Shown: piece by piece, positions 51,148 through 61,902 of the stretch
Position numbering within the stretch: position 1 is the first letter of the stretch
Layout: each line of letters starts with the position of its first letter
NCBI GenBank assembly: GCA_013289795.1
Contig: JABCZH010000009.1
Span: 1 to 64,000, forward strand
DNA length: 64,000 nt
Reading direction: 5' to 3'
Source: Acidobacteriota bacterium
Lineage (GTDB): Bacteria > Acidobacteriota > Terriglobia > Terriglobales > Acidobacteriaceae
Notes under the pieces: model-generated
What the model was told of the DNA's origin: nothing
What the model saw: only the letters and a program-made list of their open reading frames with translations
Database searches by the model: none
Position numbers and translations under genes: made by a program

Positions 51148-52212
51148 ATGGTCCGGCGTGTTGGAATCCTGATTGTGACGGCGTGCGCACTGCTTCTGAC
51201 TGGGGCCTGCACGAAGAAAACACCCACTCTGAACTTGCTGGTATGGGAGGGATACGCCGACCCTTCGTTTGTGCGTGGGTTCGAGGATCAATATCACTGC
51301 AAGGTTACGGCTTCGTACATGGGATCGAGCGATGAATTGGTGGCCAAGCTACGGGGCGGAAGCGCCGGTAACTACGATGTGATCTCCCCTTCGAGCGACG
51401 TTGCCACTTCCATCGCCTCGGCGGGACTGGCGGCGCCGCTTGATCTTTCGAGACTTCCCAGCTACAGCCAGCTCTCGCCGCAGATGACTTCCCTGCCCCT
51501 GGTTCGGATTCACGGGCAAGTGTTCGGTACGCCTTTTGTGTGGGGACCAGATCCGATTATCTACGACACTACGGCCTTCGCACTGCCGCCAGATAGCTGG
51601 AATGTGCTCTGGGACCCAAAATATCGGGGCAAGATTTCCGTTTGGGATGACCTCTCTACTGTCTACATGACGGCGCAGCTTCTGGGGTTCGACAAGCCGA
51701 ACCCTGGCCAGTTGTATAACCTCACCGACGAACAGTTGGAAGCAGTCAAGAAGAAACTACTGGAGTTGAAACCAAACATCCGGAAGATGTGGTCGACTGG
51801 CGGCGAGTTGACCAACCTGTTTCAGAATCACGAAATCGTCCTCGCCATGGGCTGGCCGCTGATGACGAATCAGCTGCGCAAGATCGGATTTCCCGTCGGC
51901 GAGACGATTCCCAAAGAAAATACGACGGGCTGGATTGATCACCTGATGATCACGGCCGGCAGCGAGAACAAGGATCTGGCCTACCAGTTTCTGGAGTACA
52001 TGATTCAGCCGCAAACTCAGAAGAAAGTCGCCGATGTGACCGGCTATACTCCGGCGAATCCGCAGGCGGCGCAATACATGACTGCCGGACAAGTGAAGAG
52101 CCTGCACCTGGATGACGTGGACAACTATCAGAAGCGGCTGTACTTCTGGCAGGATGTTCCGCGGCGCAAGAAGTACAACGAGATTTGGAATGAAGTGAAG
52201 GCAGCACAGTAG
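51148..52212 (+). CDS. potD: Polyamine ABC transporter substrate-binding lipoprotein (PotD-like)
   Basis: The 354-residue protein has a lipoprotein signal (ACALLLTGAC) and a spermidine/putrescine-binding fold: LNLLVWEGYADPSFVRGFE, SYMGSSDELVAKLRGG, YDVISPSSDVA and WGPDPIIYDT. A WDDLSTVYMTAQLLGF segment and a TTGWIDHLMI stretch also match. It captures polyamine in the periplasm for the PotABC transporter encoded next. GGAGG at 51133-51137 supports a start at 51148 or the adjacent in-frame GTG at 51145. Ligand identity (putrescine, spermidine or a related amine) is inferred from family and context. Confidence 0.9.
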   Translation: MVRRVGILIVTACALLLTGACTKKTPTLNLLVWEGYADPSFVRGFEDQYHCKVTASYMGSSDELVAKLRGGSAGNYDVISPSSDVATSIASAGLAAPLDLSRLPSYSQLSPQMTSLPLVRIHGQVFGTPFVWGPDPIIYDTTAFALPPDSWNVLWDPKYRGKISVWDDLSTVYMTAQLLGFDKPNPGQLYNLTDEQLEAVKKKLLELKPNIRKMWSTGGELTNLFQNHEIVLAMGWPLMTNQLRKIGFPVGETIPKENTTGWIDHLMITAGSENKDLAYQFLEYMIQPQTQKKVADVTGYTPANPQAAQYMTAGQVKSLHLDDVDNYQKRLYFWQDVPRRKKYNEIWNEVKAAQ

Positions 52213-52266
52213 GGCGTCACGGGGTAAAGCCGGCATTTTGCCAAGACGGCGGCGCTACCAAGACAA

Positions 52267-53370
52267 ATGGCCACCACCACCGAAGCCACGCTAGCTCGCT
52301 CCTCCAGAGTTGGGGCACAACCTCTGCTTTCCGTCCGCAACATCGCCAAATCATTCGGCAAGAATCCGGTGCTGCGCGATATCTCCCTGGAGATCGCGGA
52401 AAGTGAATTCCTGACCATCTTGGGCGAAAGCGGCTCGGGCAAGACGACGCTGCTGCGCATCATTGCCGGCTTCGAGGATGCGACATCGGGCGAGATCTGG
52501 ATGGAAGACCAGCGGCTCGACGTTTTGCCTCCGTACCGGCGGCGGGTGAATACGGTCTTTCAGCATTATGCTTTATTCCCCCATTTGACGGTCGCAGAAA
52601 ACGTAGGCTATGGGCTTCGTGTGGCAAAATTGCCAAAGGAAGAAATAGCGAACCGCGTGGAGCAAGCCCTGGCCATGGTGAAGATGACGGCGTATGCCAG
52701 GTCCAAGCCGGCAAAGATCAGCGGTGGACAACAGCAGCGCATCGCTCTGGCCCGCGCCTTGGTGAACCGCCCGCGGCTGTTGCTGCTGGACGAGCCGCTT
52801 TCCGCACTGGACGCCAACCTTCGGCGGCAGATGCAGGTGGAGCTGAAATCGCTGCAGCGCGAAGTCGGCATTTCGTTTGTGTTTGTCACTCACGACCAGG
52901 AAGAAGCCATGGTCATGTCGGACCGTATTGCGCTATTGCGCCGGGGTGAATTGGAGCAGATTGCTTCGCCGCGTGAAATCTACGGGCGGCCAGCGACGGC
53001 GTACACGGCGCAGTTCATTGGGCACACCAACCTGCTGCCAGGAGAAGTGAAGGGTGGCGTGGTGCGATGCCATTCGCTGGATTGGCCGGTCGGGCTGCCG
53101 GATGGGCCGGTGTTGTTCTCGCTGCGGCCGGAAAGCCTTCGGGTGGTGAACTCGGCGGCCGGAAGCGCTGGCGTAAACGTCGTCCGGTTTCGCGCCCGCG
53201 TCTGTCACCAGGCGTTTCACGGTTCGACGGAGTTACTGCAGGTGGAATGTGCGGACGGATTGAAGCTGTCCATACGCACTGCGACCCGGGAGAACTGGAG
53301 CGGCGATCTGGAGTTGGAATTCTCGCCCCAGGATGCCGTCGCGGTCCGCCCGTCGGAGGAAAGGATCTGA
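52267..53370 (+). CDS. potA: Polyamine ABC transporter ATP-binding protein (PotA-like)
   Basis: The 367-residue protein contains the ABC ATPase motifs: Walker A GESGSGKT (53-60), Q-loop near TVFQHYALFPHLTV, signature ISGGQQQRIALARAL (from 151) and Walker B LLLLDEP (171-177), plus the H-loop FVTHDQEEA. A C-terminal TOBE-like domain (about 280-367) matches PotA. It energises import through PotB and PotC. Its TGA overlaps the ATG of potB (TGATG). Confidence 0.95.
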   Translation: MATTTEATLARSSRVGAQPLLSVRNIAKSFGKNPVLRDISLEIAESEFLTILGESGSGKTTLLRIIAGFEDATSGEIWMEDQRLDVLPPYRRRVNTVFQHYALFPHLTVAENVGYGLRVAKLPKEEIANRVEQALAMVKMTAYARSKPAKISGGQQQRIALARALVNRPRLLLLDEPLSALDANLRRQMQVELKSLQREVGISFVFVTHDQEEAMVMSDRIALLRRGELEQIASPREIYGRPATAYTAQFIGHTNLLPGEVKGGVVRCHSLDWPVGLPDGPVLFSLRPESLRVVNSAAGSAGVNVVRFRARVCHQAFHGSTELLQVECADGLKLSIRTATRENWSGDLELEFSPQDAVAVRPSEERI

Positions 53371-54218
53371 TGTTTTCCCGCGCCTACCGAGCCGCGATTA
53401 CAGTGCCGCCATTAGTGTGGGTCGCAGTGTTTCTGCTGGTCCCGTATGCGCTGCTTTTTTGCTACAGCTTCTGGTCGGTCTCGGTATCGCAGACGATTGT
53501 ACATTCCTGGACACTCGACAACTATCGCGACCTGTTTCGCGTGAATGTTTACTTGCAGACTCTGTTCCGCTCGATGTGGATTGCGGCACGCGTCATGGTG
53601 TTTTCCCTGCTGTTGGGTTATCCGCTGGCTTATTATTTGTCGTTTCATGCAGGAGCGAGAAAAGAGCTTTTCTATCAGTTGGTGATTATTCCGTTGTGGG
53701 TCAGCTATCTGGTGCGCGCCTACGCGTGGAAGACTATCCTAGGCAGCGACGGCGTCCTCAACACGCTGTTGCAGTACGTGCATGTGACGCAACATCCACT
53801 GGATTTCCTGCTCTACAGCCCGTTTGCAGTGGTGTTGACGCTCACGCACATCTACACGCCGTTTGCGTTCTTACCGATCTACGCTTCGCTCGAGCACATC
53901 CCGCGGAACCTGGTGGAGGCCTCGCATGATCTGGGTGCATCGCCTTTCCAGACCTTCTGGCGTGTGATCTTGCCACTTTCGATCCCGGGAGTGCTGGCGG
54001 GAGCGACTTTCGCGTTCGTACTCAGTCTCGGAGATTTTCTGGCGCCGCTGCTGCTTGGTGGGCCGAGTGGAATCATGATTTCGAACATCGTTGTGAGCTT
54101 GTTCGGTGCGGCCTACAACTGGCCGCTGGGAGCGGCGATTTCGTTGTGCATGTTGCTGCTGGTGCTGGCGCTGATTTATCTGTCGGAGAGCCTCGAAAAG
54201 AAATGGAGCTTCCGATGA
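53370..54218 (+). CDS. potB: Polyamine ABC transporter permease (PotB-like)
   Basis: The 282-residue protein has about six transmembrane helices and the EAA loop VEASHDLGASPFQTFWRVILPLSIPG that contacts the ATPase. The true start at 53370 overlaps the potA stop. A longer frame to 53067 lies inside potA and is rejected. It pairs with PotC to form the channel and stops within the ATG of potC. Confidence 0.92.
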   Translation: MFSRAYRAAITVPPLVWVAVFLLVPYALLFCYSFWSVSVSQTIVHSWTLDNYRDLFRVNVYLQTLFRSMWIAARVMVFSLLLGYPLAYYLSFHAGARKELFYQLVIIPLWVSYLVRAYAWKTILGSDGVLNTLLQYVHVTQHPLDFLLYSPFAVVLTLTHIYTPFAFLPIYASLEHIPRNLVEASHDLGASPFQTFWRVILPLSIPGVLAGATFAFVLSLGDFLAPLLLGGPSGIMISNIVVSLFGAAYNWPLGAAISLCMLLLVLALIYLSESLEKKWSFR

Positions 54219-55051
54219 GTGGCGGCGCGCAGGTGAAGTCGCGGTGGTTGCCGTGGCACGCAGCAGCGGTATTCTGCTTTTTGTACCTGCCGATCGTAAC
54301 ACTGATTGTGTACTCGTTCAACGGAAGCGGGGTAGGGGGATTTCCACCACGCAATCTGACGCTGGATTGGTATCGCATGCTTTTCGCGGACGATGCCATT
54401 TGGACATCCGTATTGAACAGCGTATTGGTGGCCGCGGCGGCGATGGCAATTTCGCTGACTTTTGGCATTCCTGCGGCCCTGGCCCTGGATCGAGCCGACT
54501 TTCCAGGAAAGGTCCTCTTCCGGCGGTTGGTTCTGCTGCCGCTGATTCTGCCGGGAATCATTACTGGACTGTCACTGCTGATGCTGTTTCGCGCGGCTGA
54601 CATGAAACTGAGCTTGTTGACGATTGTGCTGGGCCACGGTACGGCGCTGATTTCAGTTGCCACAACCGAAGTGTTTGCGGGTCTGCAGAAGCTTGACCGC
54701 GCCCAGGAAGAGGCGTCACTGGATCTGGGAGCGAACTACTGGCAGACGTTCTGGCGAGTGACGATCCCCAACCTGCGTTTGTCGATCATTGGAGCGGCAC
54801 TGCTGATCTTCACGCTGTCGATGGATGAGATCGCCGTGAGTTTCTTCCTGATCGGACGGGACAACACTTTGCCGCTCGAAATCTGGGGACGGCTGCGGCG
54901 TGGGATTACGCCGGAGATCAATGCCATTTCGAGCATCATCTTTGCGTTTTCGCTGGTCGCGATTGTGACATGGTACCGATTGCGGGCGAGGGCGGAGGGA
55001 AACGCTGAAGGTGGGGCCGAATTGGTGGAGGCCCCGGTGCAAGGTGACTAG
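54215..55051 (+). CDS. potC: Polyamine ABC transporter permease (PotC-like)
   Basis: The 278-residue protein is the second permease, with an EAA loop EEASLDLGANYWQTFWRVTIPNL and LSMDEIAVSFFLIGRDNTLP, characteristic of PotC. The start at 54215 overlaps the potB stop (ATGA) and has GGAG at 54204-54207. The longer frame to 54146 is rejected because its first residues lie in the potB coding end. The amine oxidase gene follows after 3 bp, so transport and oxidation are cotranscribed. Confidence 0.92.
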   Translation: MSGGAQVKSRWLPWHAAAVFCFLYLPIVTLIVYSFNGSGVGGFPPRNLTLDWYRMLFADDAIWTSVLNSVLVAAAAMAISLTFGIPAALALDRADFPGKVLFRRLVLLPLILPGIITGLSLLMLFRAADMKLSLLTIVLGHGTALISVATTEVFAGLQKLDRAQEEASLDLGANYWQTFWRVTIPNLRLSIIGAALLIFTLSMDEIAVSFFLIGRDNTLPLEIWGRLRRGITPEINAISSIIFAFSLVAIVTWYRLRARAEGNAEGGAELVEAPVQGD

Positions 55052-55054
55052 CGA

Positions 55055-56578
55055 ATGAGCACAAATCGCAGAGACTTTATCAAGTACGTCGTAGCGGGTT
55101 CGATTGCCGCCCGATGTCCGGTGGATCTTTCTTTACTGGCGGCAGAGACGGCCCCGCGGCCCGAAGTCGATGGTGAAGACAACCGCATCTGCCATCAGGT
55201 CCGCGACGGAAAGATCTTTACTCTGCCGCCGGCTACCGCTCGCCACGACATTGTGATTGTGGGTGGAGGAGTCAGCGGACTGACCGCAGCCTACTTATTA
55301 CAAAGTCACGATTTTCTTCTACTGGAGAAGGAACCGCACTGGGGCGGAAATGCTTACCTCATGGAGCATGACGGAAGCGCCTTCGCGACCGGTTCCGCGT
55401 TCCTAACCAAGAGCGAACCTGCGGCTTTCAACTTCGCCAAGGAAATCGGCCTTGAGCCTTTACCTGTGCAAGATCGCGATGCCACCATCATTCAAGGCGA
55501 ATGGATTCCCAATACCTGGACGGACGGGCTCGATAGGTTGCCGTATCCTCCGACTGTCCGTGAGGGCTTTAAGAAGTTCAAGAAGGAAATTTTGGCGATT
55601 GATGTGGTCAATCGCGGAAAGGAACTGGACAACGTTCCGTTCTCTAATTTCCTGAAGGGGTATCCCGTTGAAGTAAAGCAATGGTGGGACAATTATGGGC
55701 CCTCCAACTGGGGCGCGACGAGCGAAAACACCGCTGCCAGACTCGCGATCGACGAACTGCAAGACATCGGCTCGGATACCGTTCCTGACTTCTACACCTG
55801 GCCTGGGGGTTTGGGAGCAATGAGCAAGCGGTTGGCCGAGATTCTCCTCCCGAAGTTTGCCGATCGCATGCAAGCCGGGGCCACCACCGTTGCGGTAGTT
55901 CCCGGCAAAAAAGAGGTACAGGTCACATACATGCAAGGCGCAGAATTGAAGACGGTGGCTGTGAAGGCTGTCATCATGGCCACTCCGAAGTTCATTACGC
56001 GGCGCATTGTGCAAGGCCTGCCTGAGAAGCAGAGTGATGCCATGCACCAGATCCGCTACATTCCCTATCCCGTGGTGAACCTGATTTTCGACAAGCCGGT
56101 GTTCAACAAGTCATACGACACTTGGTGCCCGGGAAACACATTCACCGATTTTATTGTTGCGGATTGGGTGGTCCGCAACCAGCCTGGATACCAGCAGAAG
56201 TACAACATTTTGACTTGTTACGCGCCCATGAAGGAGGAAGACCGAGGGTATCTGCTGACGGAGGGCAGCACGCGAAAGATTGCGGCGAATGTGCTGCGGG
56301 ATTTCCAGAAGCTGTTTCCGGGATCCAATGTCGATCCGGTCGAAGTACACATTTACCGTCGCGGCCATGCTTTATACATGTCCACTCCTGGCCTATATAC
56401 GACGATCCAGCCATTGGCGCGGGAACCGATGGATCGCGTGTTCTTCGCCAATACCGACTCGGAAGGGCCGGAGTCGACCACCAATAAGGGGATCGTCGCG
56501 GCACGGCGCGCGGTGAAGGAAGCGGAGCATCGTCTGGCCGGGAAACCGGCTCTGAAGCATGCAGGAGTGGCAGGTTAG
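55055..56578 (+). CDS. Tat-exported flavin-dependent amine oxidase
   Basis: The 507-residue protein has a twin-arginine signal (NRRDFIKYVVAGSIAA), an FAD dinucleotide-binding motif (IVGGGVSGLTAAYLL, G70-x-G72-x-x-G75) and the conserved acidic EKEPHWGGNA that holds the ribose. A C-terminal block with ANTDSEGPESTTNKGIVAARRAV completes the FAD site. It belongs to the flavin monoamine/polyamine oxidase superfamily and would oxidise polyamines to aminoaldehydes plus H2O2 (or pass electrons to quinone) in the periplasm. That places it upstream of the aldehyde dehydrogenases of the opposite operon. Substrate is inferred from context. Confidence 0.9.
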   Translation: MSTNRRDFIKYVVAGSIAARCPVDLSLLAAETAPRPEVDGEDNRICHQVRDGKIFTLPPATARHDIVIVGGGVSGLTAAYLLQSHDFLLLEKEPHWGGNAYLMEHDGSAFATGSAFLTKSEPAAFNFAKEIGLEPLPVQDRDATIIQGEWIPNTWTDGLDRLPYPPTVREGFKKFKKEILAIDVVNRGKELDNVPFSNFLKGYPVEVKQWWDNYGPSNWGATSENTAARLAIDELQDIGSDTVPDFYTWPGGLGAMSKRLAEILLPKFADRMQAGATTVAVVPGKKEVQVTYMQGAELKTVAVKAVIMATPKFITRRIVQGLPEKQSDAMHQIRYIPYPVVNLIFDKPVFNKSYDTWCPGNTFTDFIVADWVVRNQPGYQQKYNILTCYAPMKEEDRGYLLTEGSTRKIAANVLRDFQKLFPGSNVDPVEVHIYRRGHALYMSTPGLYTTIQPLAREPMDRVFFANTDSEGPESTTNKGIVAARRAVKEAEHRLAGKPALKHAGVAG

Positions 56579-56585
56579 AACTCAG

Positions 56586-57290
56586 ATGACTCGCGTATTC
56601 AAATTCGGCATTGTTGCGACGATATCCGTCGCGACTTGTCCCGGAGCCCAAAGAGGAGGGGTCAATCCACACGTTGCGGCTCCCGTGATCATGAGTGTTC
56701 TGAGTCGAGCTCACGCTTCGGCTTCTCTTGAGTATTGGGGCCGATGCGAAGGACCGCTACCGGACTTCCCTCCACTGCGGGCTCCGATAAAGGCTGGCGG
56801 CGACCCCGTAGATACTCTACGTGAAGTTTTCTCCGGTGACCCGAAGATGCGAATTACACGGGAGCCGAGCGGGACAATTCGAATGATTGAGGACGATGTT
56901 CCGTCAGACATCCTAGGTGTCAGGATCAGTCATGTCTTGTTCAAGGTGGAGTATGAAAATGCTGACGCGTTGTACGATCCCAGGGACGCGCTACGAGCTA
57001 TTATGTCGGCCCCTGAAGTAGCAGCGTATATGAAGGCCCGCGACATTGGGCCACCATTCGATTTCGAGCAGATTGGCGCGCGCGCCATGCCTTCGCCGAA
57101 ACTGCCCCACATCTCCGGAACTTTGGACAATGTCACTCTTTCGGAGGCCTTGGATCGAGTCCTACAGACTTTCCCAGGTATCTGGGTTTATGAAAACTGC
57201 CCAAGCAAGAAAAGAGAACGAGCCGTGTTCTTCACTTTTTTTCCCAACAGCCCCGATTGGCACGGCATGGAAGGGCACGCGAAACCCTAA
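56586..57290 (+). CDS. Hypothetical secreted protein
   Basis: The 234-residue protein begins with a hydrophobic signal-like stretch (VFKFGIVATISVATCPGA). A segment with LSEALDRVLQTFPGIWVYENCP resembles the secretin/STN short domains that use NVTLSEALDRVL-type strands. The start at 56586 was chosen because the longer frame to 56559 overlaps the amine oxidase stop. It is the last gene of the rightward operon; a link to polyamines is not evident. I do not recognise a family. Confidence 0.65.
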   Translation: MTRVFKFGIVATISVATCPGAQRGGVNPHVAAPVIMSVLSRAHASASLEYWGRCEGPLPDFPPLRAPIKAGGDPVDTLREVFSGDPKMRITREPSGTIRMIEDDVPSDILGVRISHVLFKVEYENADALYDPRDALRAIMSAPEVAAYMKARDIGPPFDFEQIGARAMPSPKLPHISGTLDNVTLSEALDRVLQTFPGIWVYENCPSKKRERAVFFTFFPNSPDWHGMEGHAKP

Positions 57291-57460
57291 ATGTCTGGCT
57301 GGTTATCTCATTCTGGCTTACCGTTAGGAACGCGCGTCTCGCCTGTCAAGCCGGGCGGGACGCCTAGCCTCCACCGGTTCTCAGTTCTCAGTTAGTCCCC
57401 AAATGCCCCAGCATAGTAAAGTAGTAGTGAGGCGAAGCCTCGTTCCCTGAAAGGATTCTC

Positions 57461-59284
<1,824 letters not shown>

Positions 59285-59331
59285 GGTTGAGCGGCAGCAG
59301 CGTCAAACCGCAAACCAGTCGCGGTCTACGG

Positions 59332-59514
59332 ATGTACCTTGTCCCTTGCAGTTGTGGCACGACCTTCGCGGTCGCGGAAGATCGCGATTCCAAAGGCACC
59401 GGCTGGAGCCGCTATCTGAAGTGCCCCAAGTGCGGCAAACGGCACGATCCCAAGAACCGATTATTGCAACTGGGATATCAAGGCGATGGCTACTGGAAGG
59501 TTGAGCAATGCTAG
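59332..59514 (+). CDS. Small zinc-ribbon-like protein
   Basis: The predicted 60-residue protein has two CxC/CxxC pairs, in PCSCG and KCPKCG, separated by about 25 residues, typical of a zinc ribbon. It starts at the ATG at 59332; a TTG at 59287 would add 15 poorly conserved residues. It follows typA by 47 bp. Function is unknown. Confidence 0.65.
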   Translation: MYLVPCSCGTTFAVAEDRDSKGTGWSRYLKCPKCGKRHDPKNRLLQLGYQGDGYWKVEQC

Positions 59515-59697
59515 CGGCCACGACTGGGCGAGGCCGTCTGACGCACGCTCTCGCAAAATAGCTTCCCACCGGCAGTAGACCTGCTATACTTCCCCCGCAT
59601 TTGACTGTGGGTCAACTCCGGCTGCCTGGCCAACCAGCCTCCTCTGTCTCGCCGAAGCCGCAGAATCAAATAGCTTGCAGCGGAAGAGGAAAGTCGC

Positions 59698-60033
59698 TTG
59701 AAAAACATTTTCGTTGGCAACCTCGACTTCAATACGGCAGAAGACGAGTTACGCAAACTCTTCGAGGCATACGGACAGGTGGACCGCATTACCATTTTGA
59801 CAGACCGGGACACGGGCCGCTCCCGCGGTTTCGGCTTCGTGGAGATGACCAACGCGGAGGAAGGCGACAAAGCCATTGCCGCCTTGAACGGATCTCAGAT
59901 CGGCGGACGAACGCTGAACGTGAACGAAGCGCGCCCCAAGACAGAACGCAGTGGCGGGGGCGGCAAAGATCGCGGCGGAGAACGTGGCGGACGCGGTGGC
60001 GGCGGCGGTGGGGGCGGCAGGAACCGCTGGTAG
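59698..60033 (+). CDS. RRM-type RNA-binding protein with Gly-rich tail
   Basis: The 111 residues contain one RNA-recognition motif: RNP2 IFVGNL (4-9) and RNP1 RGFGFVEM (43-50), followed by a Gly/Arg-rich C-terminus. Such small cold-shock-like RRM proteins are common in Cyanobacteria and Acidobacteria and bind RNA in the cytoplasm. The start is TTG at 59698 after GAAGAGGAAAG. A possible -10 TATACT lies at 59585-59590, with no good -35. Confidence 0.93.
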   Translation: MKNIFVGNLDFNTAEDELRKLFEAYGQVDRITILTDRDTGRSRGFGFVEMTNAEEGDKAIAALNGSQIGGRTLNVNEARPKTERSGGGGKDRGGERGGRGGGGGGGGRNRW

Positions 60034-60098
60034 CAGCCGCGACGTCGGTGGCACGGACGATTGATGGGGCCAAGCTCTGCATGTACACTGGAACCGGA

Positions 60099-60175
60099 GC
60101 GCCCGTAGCTCAGATGGATAGAGCGATTGCCTCCGGAGCAATAGGTCGGGAGTTCGAATCTCTCCGGGCGCACCA
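60099..60175 (+). tRNA. tRNA-Arg (CCG)
   Basis: The acceptor stem is GCGCCCG (60099-60105) paired with CGGGCGC (60165-60171), with discriminator A at 60172 and encoded CCA at 60173-60175. The anticodon stem ATTGC/GCAAT encloses loop CTCCGGA, giving anticodon CCG. The T arm has GAGTTCGAATCTC. No integrase gene is adjacent. Confidence 0.97.
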
Positions 60176-60234
60176 GATTTCCCAAGTCCTTGGCCTGGGA
60201 TTAGAGCTTTTGGCTAAGAATCTCCGCTCCGAAC

Positions 60235-61338
60235 TTATCTCCCGACTGCGGTCATTGAAAATGCAAAGGAACCGGAAGAGGTCGTTTTCAGGCTCGAGGC
60301 TGGCGTCAAAGTTGCGCCGTTAACAGTGTAGGACTGCACCGTATTATTGGCCTCCGCATCGTCCCAGATCTGGGCGATCGGGCTACCGGTTCCGGTTTTC
60401 CCAATAGTTTGCACCGTTCCCGTATAAAAGGCAGCGCTGTTCACGGTTGAGCTGGCATACGTAATCGTCCCCGCATCGAAGGTCGCCACGATGATGCCTG
60501 CTGGGTAACCCGTGCCGAAGCCCATGGCACCGAGGTAAAGATTGCCGTTCCCCGCCCGTGCTGCGGGGCTGAACCAAGGAGTTTGTACGTTCTGCAGAGT
60601 GGTTTGGCCCGTATAAACTGCAACCGCGGCGTTGGTGAAACCGCGGGGGGTCAGCTTCGCAGTCAGAATGGACGGACCACTAAGGGTCGCGTTGCCCCAC
60701 ACCCAGAATTGGCCGGTATCATCAACGTCCTCAGCACTTGGGTAGCAGCCTACGTTCGCGCACTCCGAAACTGCCGCATTGAAACTGAGTTGTGGACCGA
60801 GTGTGGTCATTGCCCCAGTGGTTGCATTCAGTGTGTACGCCTGCGCTCCGCCAAGGTCCACGTGGGAGACAACCAGCGCCCTCCCATCCTTGGTGATGGC
60901 GATGCTCATACTAGTGTCGGGCTGGTTAATCGGCGTCCCGACCAGCGTCAGTGAGCAATCGGGAGCGATTGACATAACCGCAAGGTTGCCGCTGCCAGAC
61001 AATGCCGAATAGAGAAACTTGCCGTTGGGGGACACAGCCAAACCGATGCCATAAAAACCGTCCAGCTGGCGATTAGTGAAGTTTGTCGGGACTTTCTTAA
61101 GGCCGGGGATCTGGAAAGCAGCGATGTCGCTGCTGACGGCGTCGGCCACGAAGAAGCATTTGAAATTCTGTCCGATAGCGTTACGCGGGGCAAGGGCGCC
61201 GGTCGAACTGATCGTGTCAATATCGGCGCTGTTGCCATTCACATTGTCGTTGTTGATCAGAAGGTAGCCGCCGTTCTGGGCAAGGCTTACCGTAGCGGAC
61301 AATGCGATAACGGCAAGAATCCCGAAACTTCTTCTCAT
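60235..61338 (-). CDS. Secreted YVTN-like beta-propeller protein
   Basis: The 367 residues have a signal peptide (FGILAVIALSATVSLAQ) and repeated propeller blades: GLAVSPNGKFLYSALSGSGNLAVMSI, then SIAITKDGRALVVSHVD and later blades. The ATG at 61338 has AGGAGG upstream; a longer frame to 61506 is rejected because it runs back into the ferredoxin gene. Cysteines in ECANVGC and APDC may form disulfides. The function is unknown; such proteins are common in acidobacterial secretomes. Confidence 0.82.
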   Translation of the reverse strand: MRRSFGILAVIALSATVSLAQNGGYLLINNDNVNGNSADIDTISSTGALAPRNAIGQNFKCFFVADAVSSDIAAFQIPGLKKVPTNFTNRQLDGFYGIGLAVSPNGKFLYSALSGSGNLAVMSIAPDCSLTLVGTPINQPDTSMSIAITKDGRALVVSHVDLGGAQAYTLNATTGAMTTLGPQLSFNAAVSECANVGCYPSAEDVDDTGQFWVWGNATLSGPSILTAKLTPRGFTNAAVAVYTGQTTLQNVQTPWFSPAARAGNGNLYLGAMGFGTGYPAGIIVATFDAGTITYASSTVNSAAFYTGTVQTIGKTGTGSPIAQIWDDAEANNTVQSYTVNGATLTPASSLKTTSSGSFAFSMTAVGR

Positions 61339-61460
61339 CTGGATCCTCCTGGCCCGGATGGTAGGTGAGCCGCGCCATCCTACTCTCCGCCGCAGGATGG
61401 ATTCAATAGAGAAGGAAGGCCCGAGACTCGACGGGAGCCCGTTACGATGAAATATTGACT

Positions 61461-61721
61461 CTAGCGCCCGAAATACTTGGCGTTGCGCTCGGTGAATGAC
61501 TTCCACTTTTCCGGCAGATCGTCTAGCGCAAAGATGGCCGAGACGGGACAGACCGGGACACAGGCACCGCAGTCAATACACTCCACGGGATCGATGTAGA
61601 GCATTTCTTCTTCGGCGTGCGCCGGCGCATCCTTCTTGGGATGAATGCAATCCACCGGGCAAGCATCCACGCAGGCGGTGTCCTTGGTGCCGATGCACGG
61701 TTCTGCAATTACGTATGTCAT
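61461..61721 (-). CDS. fdxA: Ferredoxin, 7Fe/8Fe type
   Basis: The 86-residue protein has cysteines C9, C17, C21 and C25, and C48-x2-C51-x2-C54-x3-C58 (VECIDCGACVPVCP). The pattern matches FdxA-like ferredoxins with one [3Fe-4S] and one [4Fe-4S] cluster, in which the first site lacks the usual middle cysteine. The C-terminal extension (LPEKWKSFTERNAKYF) is typical of the family. It probably serves as a soluble electron carrier. The ATG at 61721 is clear. Confidence 0.92.
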   Translation of the reverse strand: MTYVIAEPCIGTKDTACVDACPVDCIHPKKDAPAHAEEEMLYIDPVECIDCGACVPVCPVSAIFALDDLPEKWKSFTERNAKYFGR

Positions 61722-61902
61722 AAAGTCTGTGTCTCCCTGATATATGCGGAACTCAATAGAACTGGATATTCTAACAAGAATGAAGCGCGGGGTATAGCCG
61801 GACCGCTCGGCGCCAGATCCCCGCCAAGGACAGCGTCAAGTTGGCACGGCGCGTCGGTCTCTCCGTGCATCACAGTTTCATGATGTACCCAGGAGGCAGC
61901 CC

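Noticed and set aside
53067-53369. Upstream extension of potB
   Set aside because: The extra residues lie inside potA, and the ATG at 53370 overlaps the potA stop with a good ribosome site.
57330-57375. A third copy of the covarying hairpin repeat (GGGCGGGACGCCTAGCCTCC)
   Set aside because: Its stem is imperfect and the tail differs, so I cannot claim it as a member with confidence.
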